Counted from the first letter of the stretch, positions 16,785 to 26,121 are shown. The stretch is 44,656 bases of DNA from an uncultured Pelagibacteraceae bacterium (GCA_902624185.1 CACNWU010000006.1:1-44656), one strand, 5' to 3'. Program-made: numbers and translations. Notes: generated by a model not told the origin, from the sequence alone.

Positions 16785-17968
16785 CAAGCCACCAAAGTAG
16801 CTTTATTGATACTTTTATCATAAAGGCTCATTATTGGATTATCCTCAACTTCATAAATTTCATCAGAATAAAAACCATTAAATTGAGTTCTAAATGTTAA
16901 TCCATAAGACCCTAATTGACCAAGCTCAATATAATCATTTTCTTTTATGTTATTTGGAAGAAGAAAAGGACCTTTCATGTAGTCCATGCTATCACACGTT
17001 GGACCATAGAAATCAAATGCAGTCATCTTTTTTGAAATAATTTTATGAGAACTGTCTTTAATCATCTTTGATGGAAAAACTATATTTGGAGTTCCAGCAT
17101 CAAAAAGTGTGCCATAGGTTCCATCATTAATGTAAAGTTTTTGTTTTTTTCTTAGATTAACCCTCACTATTGTTGAGCCACTTTCAGCAACAAGTGCTCT
17201 TCCAGGTTCACAAATTATTTCTGGTAAATTATCAATCTTTAAATTTTCTAATCCTTTCTCTATTTCCTTAAAATAATTATTTAAAGATTGTGGAATTAAG
17301 TCTGGATATATTGTTGGAAATCCACCCCCAATATTTATATAATTTGGAATTATTTTTGTTTTCTTAATAATATTTCCTATTTCACTTATACCCTTTGCAT
17401 ATGAGATTGGGTGCATACATTGAGATCCTACATGAAAACTTAAACCAATTTTATTGGAATGTTGTTTCGCTAGCCTTAAAAGGCCAGCTGCCTCTGAATT
17501 TAATGCACCAAATTTTTTTGATAAATCAATCTCTGCATGCTCATTTGAAACAGATACCCTTACAAATAATTCCAAGTCTTTTGCGTTATTTGTACTCTTG
17601 ATGATTTTTATTAGTTCGTCTTTTGTATCCAACGCAAACGTTTTAATTCCAAATTTAAAATAAGCCTCACTTATACTTTCTCTACTTTTAACCGTATGCA
17701 TATATGAGCATTTAGCTGATTGACTAAATTTTCTTACAGCTTTTATCTCTTCAATTGAAGCAACATCAAATTGATTAATACCACTTTTTATTAGAGTTTT
17801 AATTACCTCAGGATGAGGGTTTGTTTTTACAGCATATAAAATTTTTCCTGGAAATTTTTTTTGAAAGAAATTTGATGCAGAAAGAATTGAATTCTTTCTA
17901 ATACAATAAACAGGTTTATCAGGTTTCAGCTGATTTACTAATTCTTCAACTGACTTAAATTTTTGCAT
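16784..17968 (-). CDS. Ornithine decarboxylase-type enzyme (alanine-racemase fold)
   Basis: PLP-dependent group IV decarboxylase of 394 aa, the size of ornithine (or lysine/ornithine) decarboxylase and too short for biosynthetic SpeA. The PLP lysine is Lys48 in ILYAVKTNPHPEV; SFHVGSQC, NIGGGFPT and CEPGRALVAESGS bind the cofactor. The catalytic cysteine lies in YGPTCDSMDYM, a motif of ornithine decarboxylases. It should supply putrescine to the next gene, with which it overlaps by one base. The start codon lies in a small palindrome (GCATTTTAAATGC), preceded by a run of six G, unusual in so AT-rich a genome. The structured leader upstream may regulate it. Confidence 0.9.
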   Translation of the reverse strand: MQKFKSVEELVNQLKPDKPVYCIRKNSILSASNFFQKKFPGKILYAVKTNPHPEVIKTLIKSGINQFDVASIEEIKAVRKFSQSAKCSYMHTVKSRESISEAYFKFGIKTFALDTKDELIKIIKSTNNAKDLELFVRVSVSNEHAEIDLSKKFGALNSEAAGLLRLAKQHSNKIGLSFHVGSQCMHPISYAKGISEIGNIIKKTKIIPNYINIGGGFPTIYPDLIPQSLNNYFKEIEKGLENLKIDNLPEIICEPGRALVAESGSTIVRVNLRKKQKLYINDGTYGTLFDAGTPNIVFPSKMIKDSSHKIISKKMTAFDFYGPTCDSMDYMKGPFLLPNNIKENDYIELGQLGSYGLTFRTQFNGFYSDEIYEVEDNPIMSLYDKSINKATLVA

Positions 17969-17991
17969 TTAAAATGCCCCCCAAAAAAATT

Positions 17992-18028
17992 TAACAAAAA
18001 AAAGTCTTTTTAAATTTAAAAAAACTTT
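17992..18028 (-). promoter_or_regulatory. Possible attenuator hairpin in the ornithine decarboxylase leader
   Basis: On the minus strand an almost perfect self-complementary segment of 28 bases (18001-18028; 14 pairs on paper, one U-G, so 11-12 once a loop is allowed) runs into a further five T, making T8 with the end of the stem. It resembles a rho-independent terminator but is built only of A-U-rich pairs. It lies 24-60 bases before the decarboxylase start, so if real it would be an attenuator of the polyamine operon. A/T self-complementarity arises easily by chance in such a genome. Confidence 0.35.
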
Positions 18029-18044
18029 AGTAATTGCAGCAATT

Positions 18045-18090
18045 AATTCAATAGTTATTCAATGTAAAGCAAATAATTACCTATTGAATT
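18045..18090. repeat. 10-bp perfect inverted repeat between the decarboxylase gene and regA
   Basis: AATTCAATAG (18045-18054) and CTATTGAATT (18081-18090) are perfect inverted copies. Just inside them TTATT (18055-18059) and AATAA (18072-18076) extend the pairing, giving a 15-bp stem with a 4-base bulge and a 12-base loop. It is placed where transcripts or promoters of both divergent genes could be affected: a regulator-binding dyad in DNA, or a structured RNA leader on either strand. Confidence 0.55.
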
Positions 18091-18117
18091 GTGGAAAAAA
18101 ATAACCATATCTAGGAT

Positions 18118-18681
18118 ATGAAAAATGAGCCTGTATTACAAAATTTAAGCGATTTTGATAACAAATCCTTATTGATTGTAGATGATGACAATCCATTTAG
18201 AGAAAGATTGGCAAGAGCCATGGAAAAGAAGGGTTTTGAGGTTATTCAAGCTGAAGGTGTACAAAAAGGCATAGATTCGGTTAAAGCAAAAAAACCAGGT
18301 TTTGCTGTAGTTGATTTAAGACTTGGGGACGGAAATGGTTTAGAGGTTGTAAAACAAATACAATCATCTAACGCGCAAAGTAGGATAATTATGCTTACTG
18401 GCTATGGAAATATCCCAACAGCGGTTGCTGCAATAAAAGAGGGTGCGATAGATTATTTAGCTAAACCAGCAGATGCAGATGATGTTGAAAAAGCACTTCT
18501 AGCCGACCCTTCAAAAAAAGCTGCTCCACCAGAAAATCCAATGTCAGCTGATAGAGTTAAATGGGAACATATCCATAGAGTATTTGAATTATGCAATAGA
18601 AACGTTTCAGAAACTGCTAGACGACTTAAAATGCATAGAAGAACTTTACAAAGAATTCTCTCTAAAAGATCACCTAAATAA
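18118..18681 (+). CDS. regA: RegA/PrrA/ActR-family response regulator
   Basis: Redox-type global response regulator (187 aa). The receiver domain occupies residues 16-130 with the acidic cluster VDDD (21-24), phospho-acceptor Asp66 in FAVVDLRLGDGNG and the conserved lysine in YLAKPAD. A short linker leads to a Fis-like helix-turn-helix (VSETARRLKMHRRTLQRIL), the hallmark of RegA/PrrA/ActR, which control energy and carbon metabolism genes in alphaproteobacteria. The partner kinase RegB/PrrB is not in this window. AGGAT sits too close to the ATG to be a normal ribosome binding site. The 3' end overlaps bioY by 8 bases. Confidence 0.93.
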   Translation: MKNEPVLQNLSDFDNKSLLIVDDDNPFRERLARAMEKKGFEVIQAEGVQKGIDSVKAKKPGFAVVDLRLGDGNGLEVVKQIQSSNAQSRIIMLTGYGNIPTAVAAIKEGAIDYLAKPADADDVEKALLADPSKKAAPPENPMSADRVKWEHIHRVFELCNRNVSETARRLKMHRRTLQRILSKRSPK

Positions 18682-19225
18682 ATTTTCTTAGTTTAAAAAT
18701 TTTTTTTGCTAAAATAGTAAGTATTATTAACTTTAAAAACTCTGCAAGTAAAAATGGCATTACTCCTAATTCAAAAATAGGCTTATCCCATCCTATTAAT
18801 GTCCCTAGCCATAAAATGCCAAAAATATAAATAGTGGAAACTGATAAAACTAATTTAAAAAAAACTAAAAAATATTTATCATCTATTTTAACAAAAGAAG
18901 CTAAAAAACATGCCGAGAGAAATCCAATCAAATACCCCATTGTGGGACCTGTAAAGTAGATTAAACCGATTCCTCTTTCTGGAGAGTTTGAAAAAACTGG
19001 TAAACCGATTATGCCCTCTAACAAGTATAAACCAACCGTAGCTAGAGCAATTTTATATCCAAAACCTATCCCTAGAAATAAAACTACAAAAGTTTGCATT
19101 GTCATAGGCACAGGATAAAAAGGTATTTTAACTTTAGCTGAAATTGCTAGAATAATAGAACCTAAAAAAATAATAAGTAATGATTTAATTATTTGTGATT
19201 GAGTATTTTGCTTTATAAGTTCCAT
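18674..19225 (-). CDS. bioY: Biotin transporter BioY
   Basis: BioY (183 aa) is the substrate-binding membrane S-component of biotin ECF-type transporters and can work alone in some bacteria. About six hydrophobic segments are visible. Family motifs are KIPFYPVPMTMQTFVVLFLG at about residues 33-52 (TMQT is typical), GLYLLEGIIGLPVFS, and IYFTGPTMGYLIGFL. No BioM or BioN gene lies nearby. No biotin-synthesis gene is seen in the window, so uptake of exogenous biotin is plausible. It is convergent with regA and divergent from polA. Confidence 0.93.
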   Translation of the reverse strand: MELIKQNTQSQIIKSLLIIFLGSIILAISAKVKIPFYPVPMTMQTFVVLFLGIGFGYKIALATVGLYLLEGIIGLPVFSNSPERGIGLIYFTGPTMGYLIGFLSACFLASFVKIDDKYFLVFFKLVLSVSTIYIFGILWLGTLIGWDKPIFELGVMPFLLAEFLKLIILTILAKKIFKLRKFI

Positions 19226-19269
19226 AAAAAATAATACTCTTATTTTAATCGATAATCTATAAATTTATA

Positions 19270-22044
19270 ATGGACAAAATTCAAAAAACAGATCATTTTT
19301 ATCTCATTGATGGCTCAGGATATATATTTAGAGCGTATTATGCATTGCCACCTTTAACTAGAAAAAGTGATGGATTGCCAACAGGTGCAGTAAGCGGATT
19401 TTGTAGCATGTTGTTTAAGTTGCTTGAGGATTCAAAATCTAAAGAGAATAAACAGAGACCAAGTCATTTTGCAGTAATTTTTGATTCAGCAAGAAAAACT
19501 TTCAGAAATGAAATTTACAGTGAATATAAAGCAAATCGGGCAGAAGCTCCTGATGATTTAGCACCACAATTTGAATACATCAGAAAATCAGTCTTAGCTT
19601 TTAATCTACCTTCAGTAGATTTAGTTAATTATGAGGCTGACGATTTAATAGCAACTTATGTTGAGCAAATTTTAAAAAAAGGTGCAAAAGTAACAATTGT
19701 TTCTTCTGACAAAGATTTAATGCAATTATATAAGAAGGATGTTCGAATTTTTGATCCCATGAAAAATAAATTTATTTCAAGTGAGGATGTAAAAAATAAA
19801 TTTGGAGTAAGTGCTGAAAAAGTAATTGATGTTCAAGCTTTGGCTGGAGACAGTAGTGACAATGTCCCAGGTGTTCCGGGCATTGGAGTAAAGACTGCAG
19901 CTGAATTAATTAATAAATTCGGAAATTTAGAAACTCTTTTGAAGTCTGCAAATCAAATTAAACAGAATAAAAGAAGAGAAACTCTTATCGAAAACAAGGA
20001 TAAGGCAATAATAAGTAAGAAATTAGTAACCCTTAAACACGATGCTCCCGTAGATAGGGATTTAACTGAGTTTAAATTAAAAGAGATAGATAGAGGTAAA
20101 CTTTATAAATTTTTAAGAGAAATGGAATTTAATAGATTATTGAGTTCTGCAATATCAGCCTACGGTGAACCAAACTTTAACAATGTAAAAAATAATCTAA
20201 AGCTTAAAGAAAATCAAAAAGTGATTGATAAAAGCGCATATCGATTAGTCACAGATGTAAATGAGATAGATAATTGGATAAGAGAAGCTGAGGAATTGGG
20301 CGAAGTTGCTGTCGACACTGAAACAAGTTCATTAGATCCTCACCAGGCCGATTTGATTGGAATTTCTTTGAGTTCTAAAATAGGTAAGGCTTGTTACATA
20401 CCAATCGGACACAATTCACACAAATGTCTTAACAAAGAATTAGTTTTAGAAAAACTGAAACCTTTACTTGAAGATGTAAGCATAAAAAAAATAGGTCAAA
20501 ACATTAAATTTGATTTTATAGTTTTGTCTAAACACAACATAATTATTTCCTCCATGGAGGACACAATGTTAATGTCATATGTTTTAGATGCTGGAAAAAA
20601 TAGACACAATATGGATACCTTATCCGAAATTCATTTAAATCATAAAACAATCCCCTTTAAAGATCTGGTGGGTACTGGAAAAAAAGCAATAAATTTTAGT
20701 GAGGTAGATATTGAAAAAGCGAAAGATTATGCAGCAGAGGATGCTGACATAACTTTAAGGTTATACAAAAAATTTTATAAAAGTCTTAAAGATGATAAAA
20801 TGATTAAGATTTACGAAATTTTTGAAAAACCAATGATAAAAATTTTAGCTTTTATGGAAATTGAAGGTATTAAAATAGATAGTGAATTTCTAAAAATTTT
20901 ATCTTCGAAATTTGAAAAAAAAATTGAAAAAATTCAAAAAGAAGTTTTTAAAATTTCAAAAAAAGAATTTAATATTGCCTCTCCAAAACAGTTGGGAGAA
21001 ATTTTATATAACGATCTTAAAATTGCCGACCTAAAAAAAACGAAAAAAGGGAGTTTTGCTACAAGTGCATCGGTATTAGAAGACCTTGCTTTTAAAGGAC
21101 ATAAATTCCCAAAACTAGTTTTAGACTGGAGGCAAGTTTCTAAATTAAAAAATACCTACTCGGACTCCTTACCAGAACACATAAATCCTAAAACAAAAAG
21201 AGTGCATACGTCTTTTTTACTTGCAGCAACTACAACAGGAAGATTAGCTTCTAGTGACCCCAATTTGCAAAATATACCAATTAAATCAGAAGATGGCAAA
21301 GATATTAGAAAAGCTTTTATTGCCAAAAAGGATTATGTTTTGATCTCAGCTGATTATAATCAGATTGAGATGAGGATTTTAGCAGACTTAGCTAATGTAA
21401 AAGAATTAAAAAAAGCTTTTAAAAATAATGAGGACATTCATTCACTTACTGCTAGTCAAATTTTTAACATTGATATTAAAAAAGTTAATCAAGATCAAAG
21501 AAGAAAAGCAAAAGCGATAAATTTTGGAATTATTTATGGAATCTCACAATACGGACTAGCAAAACAAATTAATGTATCTAATTATGAAGCTGAAGAGTTT
21601 TTAAAAGCTTATTTTTCTAAATTCCCTGAAATAAAAATCTATATGGACCAAACAATTAAATTTTGTAGAAAAAATGGTTATGTGAATAACATTTTTGGAA
21701 GAAAATCGCATTTTATCAATATTAATGATAAAAATTACAATATTAGGAATTTTCAAGAACGTGCTGCAATAAATGCTCCTATCCAAGGATCTGCATCAGA
21801 AATTATGAGATTAGCGATGATAAGATTAAATAAGAAATTAAATGAGAAGAAGAACCAAAATTCAAAAATGTTACTTCAAATTCACGACGAATTGATTTTT
21901 GAGACTCCAAAAGACGAGGCAAAAAGAATTGGTAAAATAATAATTGATGAAATGTCTAGCGCAGCTATTAGTGATCAACATTCTTTTTCAATTCCTTTGA
22001 CTGTAGATTTGAATATTGGTGATAACTGGGGCACTCTTCACTAA
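19270..22044 (+). CDS. polA: DNA polymerase I
   Basis: Full-length Pol I of 924 aa for Okazaki-fragment processing and repair. The 5' nuclease domain fills residues 1-290 (FYLIDGSGYIFRAYYALPPL, SSDKDLMQLY, GDSSDNVPGVPGIGVKTA). The 3'-5' exonuclease domain lies at about 320-500 and keeps the acidic motif AVDTETSSLD, so proofreading is probably active, unlike some Pol I proteins that lost it. The polymerase domain carries TTGRLASSDPNLQNIP, motif A SADYNQIEMR, the O-helix RRKAKAINFGIIYG and motif C QIHDELIFE. Its start lies 44 bases from divergent bioY. Confidence 0.98.
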   Translation: MDKIQKTDHFYLIDGSGYIFRAYYALPPLTRKSDGLPTGAVSGFCSMLFKLLEDSKSKENKQRPSHFAVIFDSARKTFRNEIYSEYKANRAEAPDDLAPQFEYIRKSVLAFNLPSVDLVNYEADDLIATYVEQILKKGAKVTIVSSDKDLMQLYKKDVRIFDPMKNKFISSEDVKNKFGVSAEKVIDVQALAGDSSDNVPGVPGIGVKTAAELINKFGNLETLLKSANQIKQNKRRETLIENKDKAIISKKLVTLKHDAPVDRDLTEFKLKEIDRGKLYKFLREMEFNRLLSSAISAYGEPNFNNVKNNLKLKENQKVIDKSAYRLVTDVNEIDNWIREAEELGEVAVDTETSSLDPHQADLIGISLSSKIGKACYIPIGHNSHKCLNKELVLEKLKPLLEDVSIKKIGQNIKFDFIVLSKHNIIISSMEDTMLMSYVLDAGKNRHNMDTLSEIHLNHKTIPFKDLVGTGKKAINFSEVDIEKAKDYAAEDADITLRLYKKFYKSLKDDKMIKIYEIFEKPMIKILAFMEIEGIKIDSEFLKILSSKFEKKIEKIQKEVFKISKKEFNIASPKQLGEILYNDLKIADLKKTKKGSFATSASVLEDLAFKGHKFPKLVLDWRQVSKLKNTYSDSLPEHINPKTKRVHTSFLLAATTTGRLASSDPNLQNIPIKSEDGKDIRKAFIAKKDYVLISADYNQIEMRILADLANVKELKKAFKNNEDIHSLTASQIFNIDIKKVNQDQRRKAKAINFGIIYGISQYGLAKQINVSNYEAEEFLKAYFSKFPEIKIYMDQTIKFCRKNGYVNNIFGRKSHFININDKNYNIRNFQERAAINAPIQGSASEIMRLAMIRLNKKLNEKKNQNSKMLLQIHDELIFETPKDEAKRIGKIIIDEMSSAAISDQHSFSIPLTVDLNIGDNWGTLH

Positions 22045-22095
22045 TTTTAATTTGATTGCCCAAATTAGAACAATTTAGTATTTTTATATTAAGTT

Positions 22096-22803
22096 ATGCA
22101 TAAACAAACAATTGCCCTGATAGATGATGATAGAAATATTTTAACTAGTCTAAGTATTGCATTAGAAAAAGAGGGATTTAATGTTCAAACTTATATTGAT
22201 GGTGAAAGTGCTTTAATAGGTTTAACAAGAAATCCACCAGACCTGGCTATAGTTGATATAAAGATGCCAAAAATGGACGGAGAAGAATTATTAAAAAAAT
22301 TAAGAAAAAAAACATCCTTACCTGTAATTTTTTTAACATCAAAAGATGATGAAATAGATGAATTACTTGGTTTAAAATTAGGTGCTGATGATTTTGTAAA
22401 AAAATCTGGAGGTTTTTCAATTAAAGTTTTGATTGAAAGAATAAGAGTTCAGCTTCGAAAAAAAGATTCAAAAGAAACACTTGAAGAAAACAAAAGTATC
22501 ATTTCTCATGGAAAATTAAAATTAGATCCTTCTCAATTAGAATGTGAATGGAATGGAAAACAGCTACCAGATAAATTAACAACAACAGAATTCTTACTTG
22601 TTAAAGAATTAGCAAAAAGACCTGGGATTATAAAAGAAAGAGCCCAGCTCATGGACATAGCATATAGAGAGGATACCGATATTGAAGATCGAACAATTGA
22701 TAGCCATGTTAAAAGAATTAGGAAAAAATTTAAAAAGGTTGATCCTGAATTTTCTGCAATAGAGACTAGATATGGAAGTGGGTATAGGTGGAATGTTAGC
22801 TAA
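22096..22803 (+). CDS. chvI: ChvI-type response regulator (OmpR family)
   Basis: OmpR/PhoB-family regulator (235 aa). The receiver domain spans residues 4-120 with acidic residues DDD at 10-12, phospho-acceptor Asp54 in LAIVDIKMPKMDG and the conserved lysine in DDFVKKSGG. The C-terminal winged helix includes LTTTEFLLVKELAKRPGIIK and DRTIDSHVKRIRKKF. The SGGFS insertion after the lysine and pairing with a stimulus-sensing kinase identify the alphaproteobacterial ChvI/ExoS-system regulator of envelope and pH responses. Its stop shares one base with the chvG start. Confidence 0.9.
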   Translation: MHKQTIALIDDDRNILTSLSIALEKEGFNVQTYIDGESALIGLTRNPPDLAIVDIKMPKMDGEELLKKLRKKTSLPVIFLTSKDDEIDELLGLKLGADDFVKKSGGFSIKVLIERIRVQLRKKDSKETLEENKSIISHGKLKLDPSQLECEWNGKQLPDKLTTTEFLLVKELAKRPGIIKERAQLMDIAYREDTDIEDRTIDSHVKRIRKKFKKVDPEFSAIETRYGSGYRWNVS

Positions 22804-24344
22804 TGTTCAACAATATTCTTAAAAATCTCTCTATACTTAAAAAATTTTTATTTATAAATTCAATTTTTTTTACAGTTATTGGTTTATTCACATTTATTTA
22901 CATAAAAAATGTACAACCTAATTTGATAAAAAAAAAATCTTCAATTCATATTGAAGTAATAAATAATACAATAGACAATCTAAAAAGATTAAATGTCAAA
23001 TTTGTTGAGGAAGATATAAGAAGCTTCTTATTTTCTACAAGATTTCTTTTTCAAAATCTTGATAGAGTCATATTCTTTGATAATGAACTTAATTTGGTTG
23101 GAGACACAGATACTTTGGATCTTGATCCAAGATCATTTTCAAAAAGATTAGATACTGTTGAATTAGAAATATTGAACGAGAAAAAAACAAAAGAAATAAC
23201 AGAAAAAAAAAATATTGATATTGGAAATGAAAATGCGATTTCTTTAAACGATGTATTGTATAATTACGCTGCCTCAAAGAATTTTGGTATTCCTTTTACT
23301 TTTACCCAGGAAGAATTTAATAAATTCAAATTAACTACAATAAAAAATGTAATGCAAAATGGTAAAAATATTGGCTATTTAGCAATTACAGAAAATGCCA
23401 ATGACATTAAAGCTGCGATTGATGAAAGAAAAACATTTATTATTAGAACAGCTATAGCCGTTGGAATTGTAATATTGATTTTTTCATTTGTATTAAATAG
23501 ATATTTTTTAAAACCTATTAAAAATTTAGTAAGTTACACAAAAACAATTAAAAACAAAGATCTTAAAACCACTAATATTGACTCATTAAAATTAAGAAAT
23601 GATGAGTTAGGATTACTCTCAAACTCTTTAGATGACATGACATTAGAATTGCAAAAACGGATAACACATGCAGAGAATTTTTCTACTGATCTTGTTCATG
23701 AGATTAGAAATCCCCTTGCTTCTCTTAAAAGTGCTTCTGAAATTTTACATGATACTAACGATATTAATCAAAGAATTAAATTGATTGATATTTTAAGCCA
23801 TGATGTACAAAGGATTGAAAGATTGATTACTGATTATTCCCAAATTCTTAAAGACGAAGTTGCTTTAAGTAAAGAAAAAATAAAAAAATTAGATATAGAG
23901 CCTATAATTAAATCAGTCGTAGATGATTTTAATAATATATATAAATTGAAAAGAGGGATTAAAATTTCTTATGCAAATGATAAAAAAAATAAATACTTTG
24001 TTTATGGGATTGAAAATAGAATTGAACAAATAGTAGCTAACTTATTAGATAATGCAGTTTCTTTTAGCGAGGATAACAAGGAAGTAATTGTTAGAGTATC
24101 AAAATCAAATGATAATAAAGTAATTATAAATATATTAGATGAAGGAGAAGGTTTTAAAGAAAAAGATACAAACAAGATATTTAAGAGATTTTATAGCAAT
24201 AGACCTGATAAATTTGGTCAACATTCTGGTCTCGGTTTGAATATTGTTAAAAACTTAGTTGATTTACACAATGCTACAATTAAAGCTTCCAATAGACTAA
24301 ATCAAAAGGGTGCAAGCATGGAAATAATATTTCCCAAAGTGTAA
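22803..24344 (+). CDS. chvG: ChvG-type sensor histidine kinase
   Basis: Inner-membrane sensor kinase of 513 aa. A first membrane segment is at residues 13-33 and a second at about 213-232 (TAIAVGIVILIFSFVLNRYF); between them lies a periplasmic sensing region of roughly 180 residues. A HAMP linker follows, then the dimerisation/phosphoacceptor box TDLVHEIRNPLASLKSASEI with His299, then ATPase motifs NLLDNAVSFS (N box), DEGEGF (G1) and HSGLGLNIVKNLV (G2). One-base overlap with chvI shows a coupled two-component pair. The HPr-kinase and phosphotransferase genes often found next to chvG in other alphaproteobacteria are absent; ahcY follows instead. Confidence 0.9.
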   Translation: MFNNILKNLSILKKFLFINSIFFTVIGLFTFIYIKNVQPNLIKKKSSIHIEVINNTIDNLKRLNVKFVEEDIRSFLFSTRFLFQNLDRVIFFDNELNLVGDTDTLDLDPRSFSKRLDTVELEILNEKKTKEITEKKNIDIGNENAISLNDVLYNYAASKNFGIPFTFTQEEFNKFKLTTIKNVMQNGKNIGYLAITENANDIKAAIDERKTFIIRTAIAVGIVILIFSFVLNRYFLKPIKNLVSYTKTIKNKDLKTTNIDSLKLRNDELGLLSNSLDDMTLELQKRITHAENFSTDLVHEIRNPLASLKSASEILHDTNDINQRIKLIDILSHDVQRIERLITDYSQILKDEVALSKEKIKKLDIEPIIKSVVDDFNNIYKLKRGIKISYANDKKNKYFVYGIENRIEQIVANLLDNAVSFSEDNKEVIVRVSKSNDNKVIINILDEGEGFKEKDTNKIFKRFYSNRPDKFGQHSGLGLNIVKNLVDLHNATIKASNRLNQKGASMEIIFPKV

Positions 24345-24389
24345 AGAGTGCTATTGATTAATTAATCCTTTATTGTTAGAAGACTTTCG

Positions 24390-25676
24390 ATGGATGATTT
24401 CAAAGTAAAAGATATTTCGCAAGCAGAATTTGGCCGTAAAGAAATTTCAATAGCAGAAAGTGAAATGCCTGGGTTAATAGCGTTAAGAGAAGAATATTCA
24501 GGAAAATCACCTCTTAAAGGAGCAAAAATTATTGGCTGTCTCCATATGACAATTCAAACTGCTGTATTAATAGAAACTCTTGTGGATTTAGGGGCGGAGG
24601 TAAGATGGTCTTCTTGTAATATTTTTTCAACTCAAGATCATGCTGCCGCTGCAATAGCAAAAGCAGGTATACCTGTTTATGCATGGAAAGGAGAAACAGA
24701 AGAGGAATATCTTTGGTGCATCAAGCAAACAATCATAGGTAAAAAAGATTGGAAGCCAAATATGTTGCTGGATGATGGTGGTGATTTGACAGCTATAATG
24801 CACAATGAATATAAAGATTTGCTTAAAGATATTAAAGGTGTTTCAGAAGAAACAACTACAGGAATTAAGGCTTTAAACAAAATGGAAAAAGACAAATCTC
24901 TTTTAGTGCCAGCAATCAATGTTAATGACTCAGTTACCAAATCAAAATTTGATAATCTCTATGGCTGCAGAGAAAGTTTAGTAGATGGAATAAGAAGAGC
25001 TACAGATGTTATGATGTCGGGAAAAATTGCTATAGTTGCAGGATTCGGGGATGTTGGAAAAGGTAGCGCTGCATCTCTAAGACAAAGTGGAGCAAGAGTT
25101 CTAGTCACTGAGGCAGACCCCATATGTGCATTACAAGCTGCGATGGAGGGATACGAAGTAGTTTTGATGGAGGAAGCTATTTCTAAAGCTGATATTGTTG
25201 TAACAGCAACTGGCAACAAAGATATAGTTACAGCTGATCATATGAGAGAAATGAAAGATAGAGCAATACTTTGTAATATCGGTCATTTTGATAATGAAAT
25301 TCAAGTTGAGGCTTTGAAAAACTATAAATGGACTGAAGTTAAACCACAAGTACATGAGATAGAGCTTCCAAGCAAAAAAAGAATAATTCTTTTAGCGGAG
25401 GGAAGATTAGTAAATTTAGGTTGCGCGACAGGTCATCCGAGTTTTGTGATGAGCGCATCATTTACTAATCAAGTAATTGCTCAAATAGAGCTTTGGAATA
25501 ATCATAAAAATTATGAAAATAAAGTTTATGTTTTACCAAAGCATTTAGATGAAAAGGTGGCAACTCTTCACCTTAGAAAAGTCGGAGCAAAATTAACAAA
25601 ACTTTCAAAAGAGCAAGCTGACTATATTAGTGTCGGAGTAGAAGGTCCTTTTAAACCTAATGCCTATCGCTACTAA
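24390..25676 (+). CDS. ahcY: Adenosylhomocysteinase
   Basis: S-adenosylhomocysteine hydrolase (428 aa) splits SAH into adenosine and homocysteine, relieving product inhibition of methyltransferases and returning homocysteine for remethylation. Seen: [14 protein letters not shown] near residue 52, the NAD-binding [11 protein letters not shown] at about 216-226, CNIGHFDNE with the expected catalytic-region residues, and the C-terminal KPNAYRY that completes the neighbouring subunit's NAD site. It carries no obvious SAH riboswitch; the upstream gap is only 45 bases. Functionally linked to metX/metW through the methionine cycle, though about 20 kb away. Overlaps tsaE by 17 bases. Confidence 0.97.
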   Translation: MDDFKVKDISQAEFGRKEISIAESEMPGLIALREEYSGKSPLKGAKIIGCLHMTIQTAVLIETLVDLGAEVRWSSCNIFSTQDHAAAAIAKAGIPVYAWKGETEEEYLWCIKQTIIGKKDWKPNMLLDDGGDLTAIMHNEYKDLLKDIKGVSEETTTGIKALNKMEKDKSLLVPAINVNDSVTKSKFDNLYGCRESLVDGIRRATDVMMSGKIAIVAGFGDVGKGSAASLRQSGARVLVTEADPICALQAAMEGYEVVLMEEAISKADIVVTATGNKDIVTADHMREMKDRAILCNIGHFDNEIQVEALKNYKWTEVKPQVHEIELPSKKRIILLAEGRLVNLGCATGHPSFVMSASFTNQVIAQIELWNNHKNYENKVYVLPKHLDEKVATLHLRKVGAKLTKLSKEQADYISVGVEGPFKPNAYRY

Positions 25677-26115
25677 AAGTGATAAAATAGACCTATCTTC
25701 AGAAAATAAAACAGAAGAATTAGCAAAAAAATTTTTAATAAAACTGAAACCAGGTAGCATAATTTTTCTATATGGGGAAATGGGAGTTGGTAAAACAACT
25801 TTTGTGAAATATTTAGTAAATGCTTACCAAAAAAAATATAATTTGAAACAGACAGAAGTAACAAGTCCTACATTTAATCTGCTAAATGAGTATCAAATTA
25901 AACAATTTAAAATAAATCATTATGATCTATTTAGATTAAAATCGAGTAACGAATTAAGAAATTTAGGATTATTTGAAGATAATTTAAATACAATTACACT
26001 AATAGAATGGCCACAAATAATTAAAGAAAAACCTGAAAACTTGATAGAGTTAACTCTACTGTATGAAGATAATCATAAAAATAGATCAGCACAAATTAAA
26101 GGTCTAGATTTGTAA
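25660..26115 (+). CDS. tsaE: tRNA threonylcarbamoyladenosine ATPase TsaE
   Basis: TsaE (151 aa) is the ATPase partner of TsaB/TsaD in making the t6A modification at position 37 of ANN-decoding tRNAs. Walker [11 protein letters not shown] is at residues 39-48, followed by [11 protein letters not shown] and the Walker-B-like NHYDLFRL, with LIEWPQII near the end, all family signatures. The ATG lies 17 bases inside ahcY, in another frame; no better start is seen before the first conserved motif. Six bases separate it from amgK, an arrangement (tsaE-amgK-murU) common in proteobacteria. Confidence 0.93.
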   Translation: MPIATKSDKIDLSSENKTEELAKKFLIKLKPGSIIFLYGEMGVGKTTFVKYLVNAYQKKYNLKQTEVTSPTFNLLNEYQIKQFKINHYDLFRLKSSNELRNLGLFEDNLNTITLIEWPQIIKEKPENLIELTLLYEDNHKNRSAQIKGLDL

Positions 26116-26121
26116 GTTTTT

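Noticed and set aside
22045-22095. AATTTG/CAAATT hairpin after polA as a terminator
   Set aside because: Weak A/T-rich stem without a following T run; chvI may be read from polA or its own promoter.
24345-24389. Possible SAH or SAM riboswitch before ahcY
   Set aside because: The gap is only 45 bases and has none of the conserved motifs or stems of those classes.
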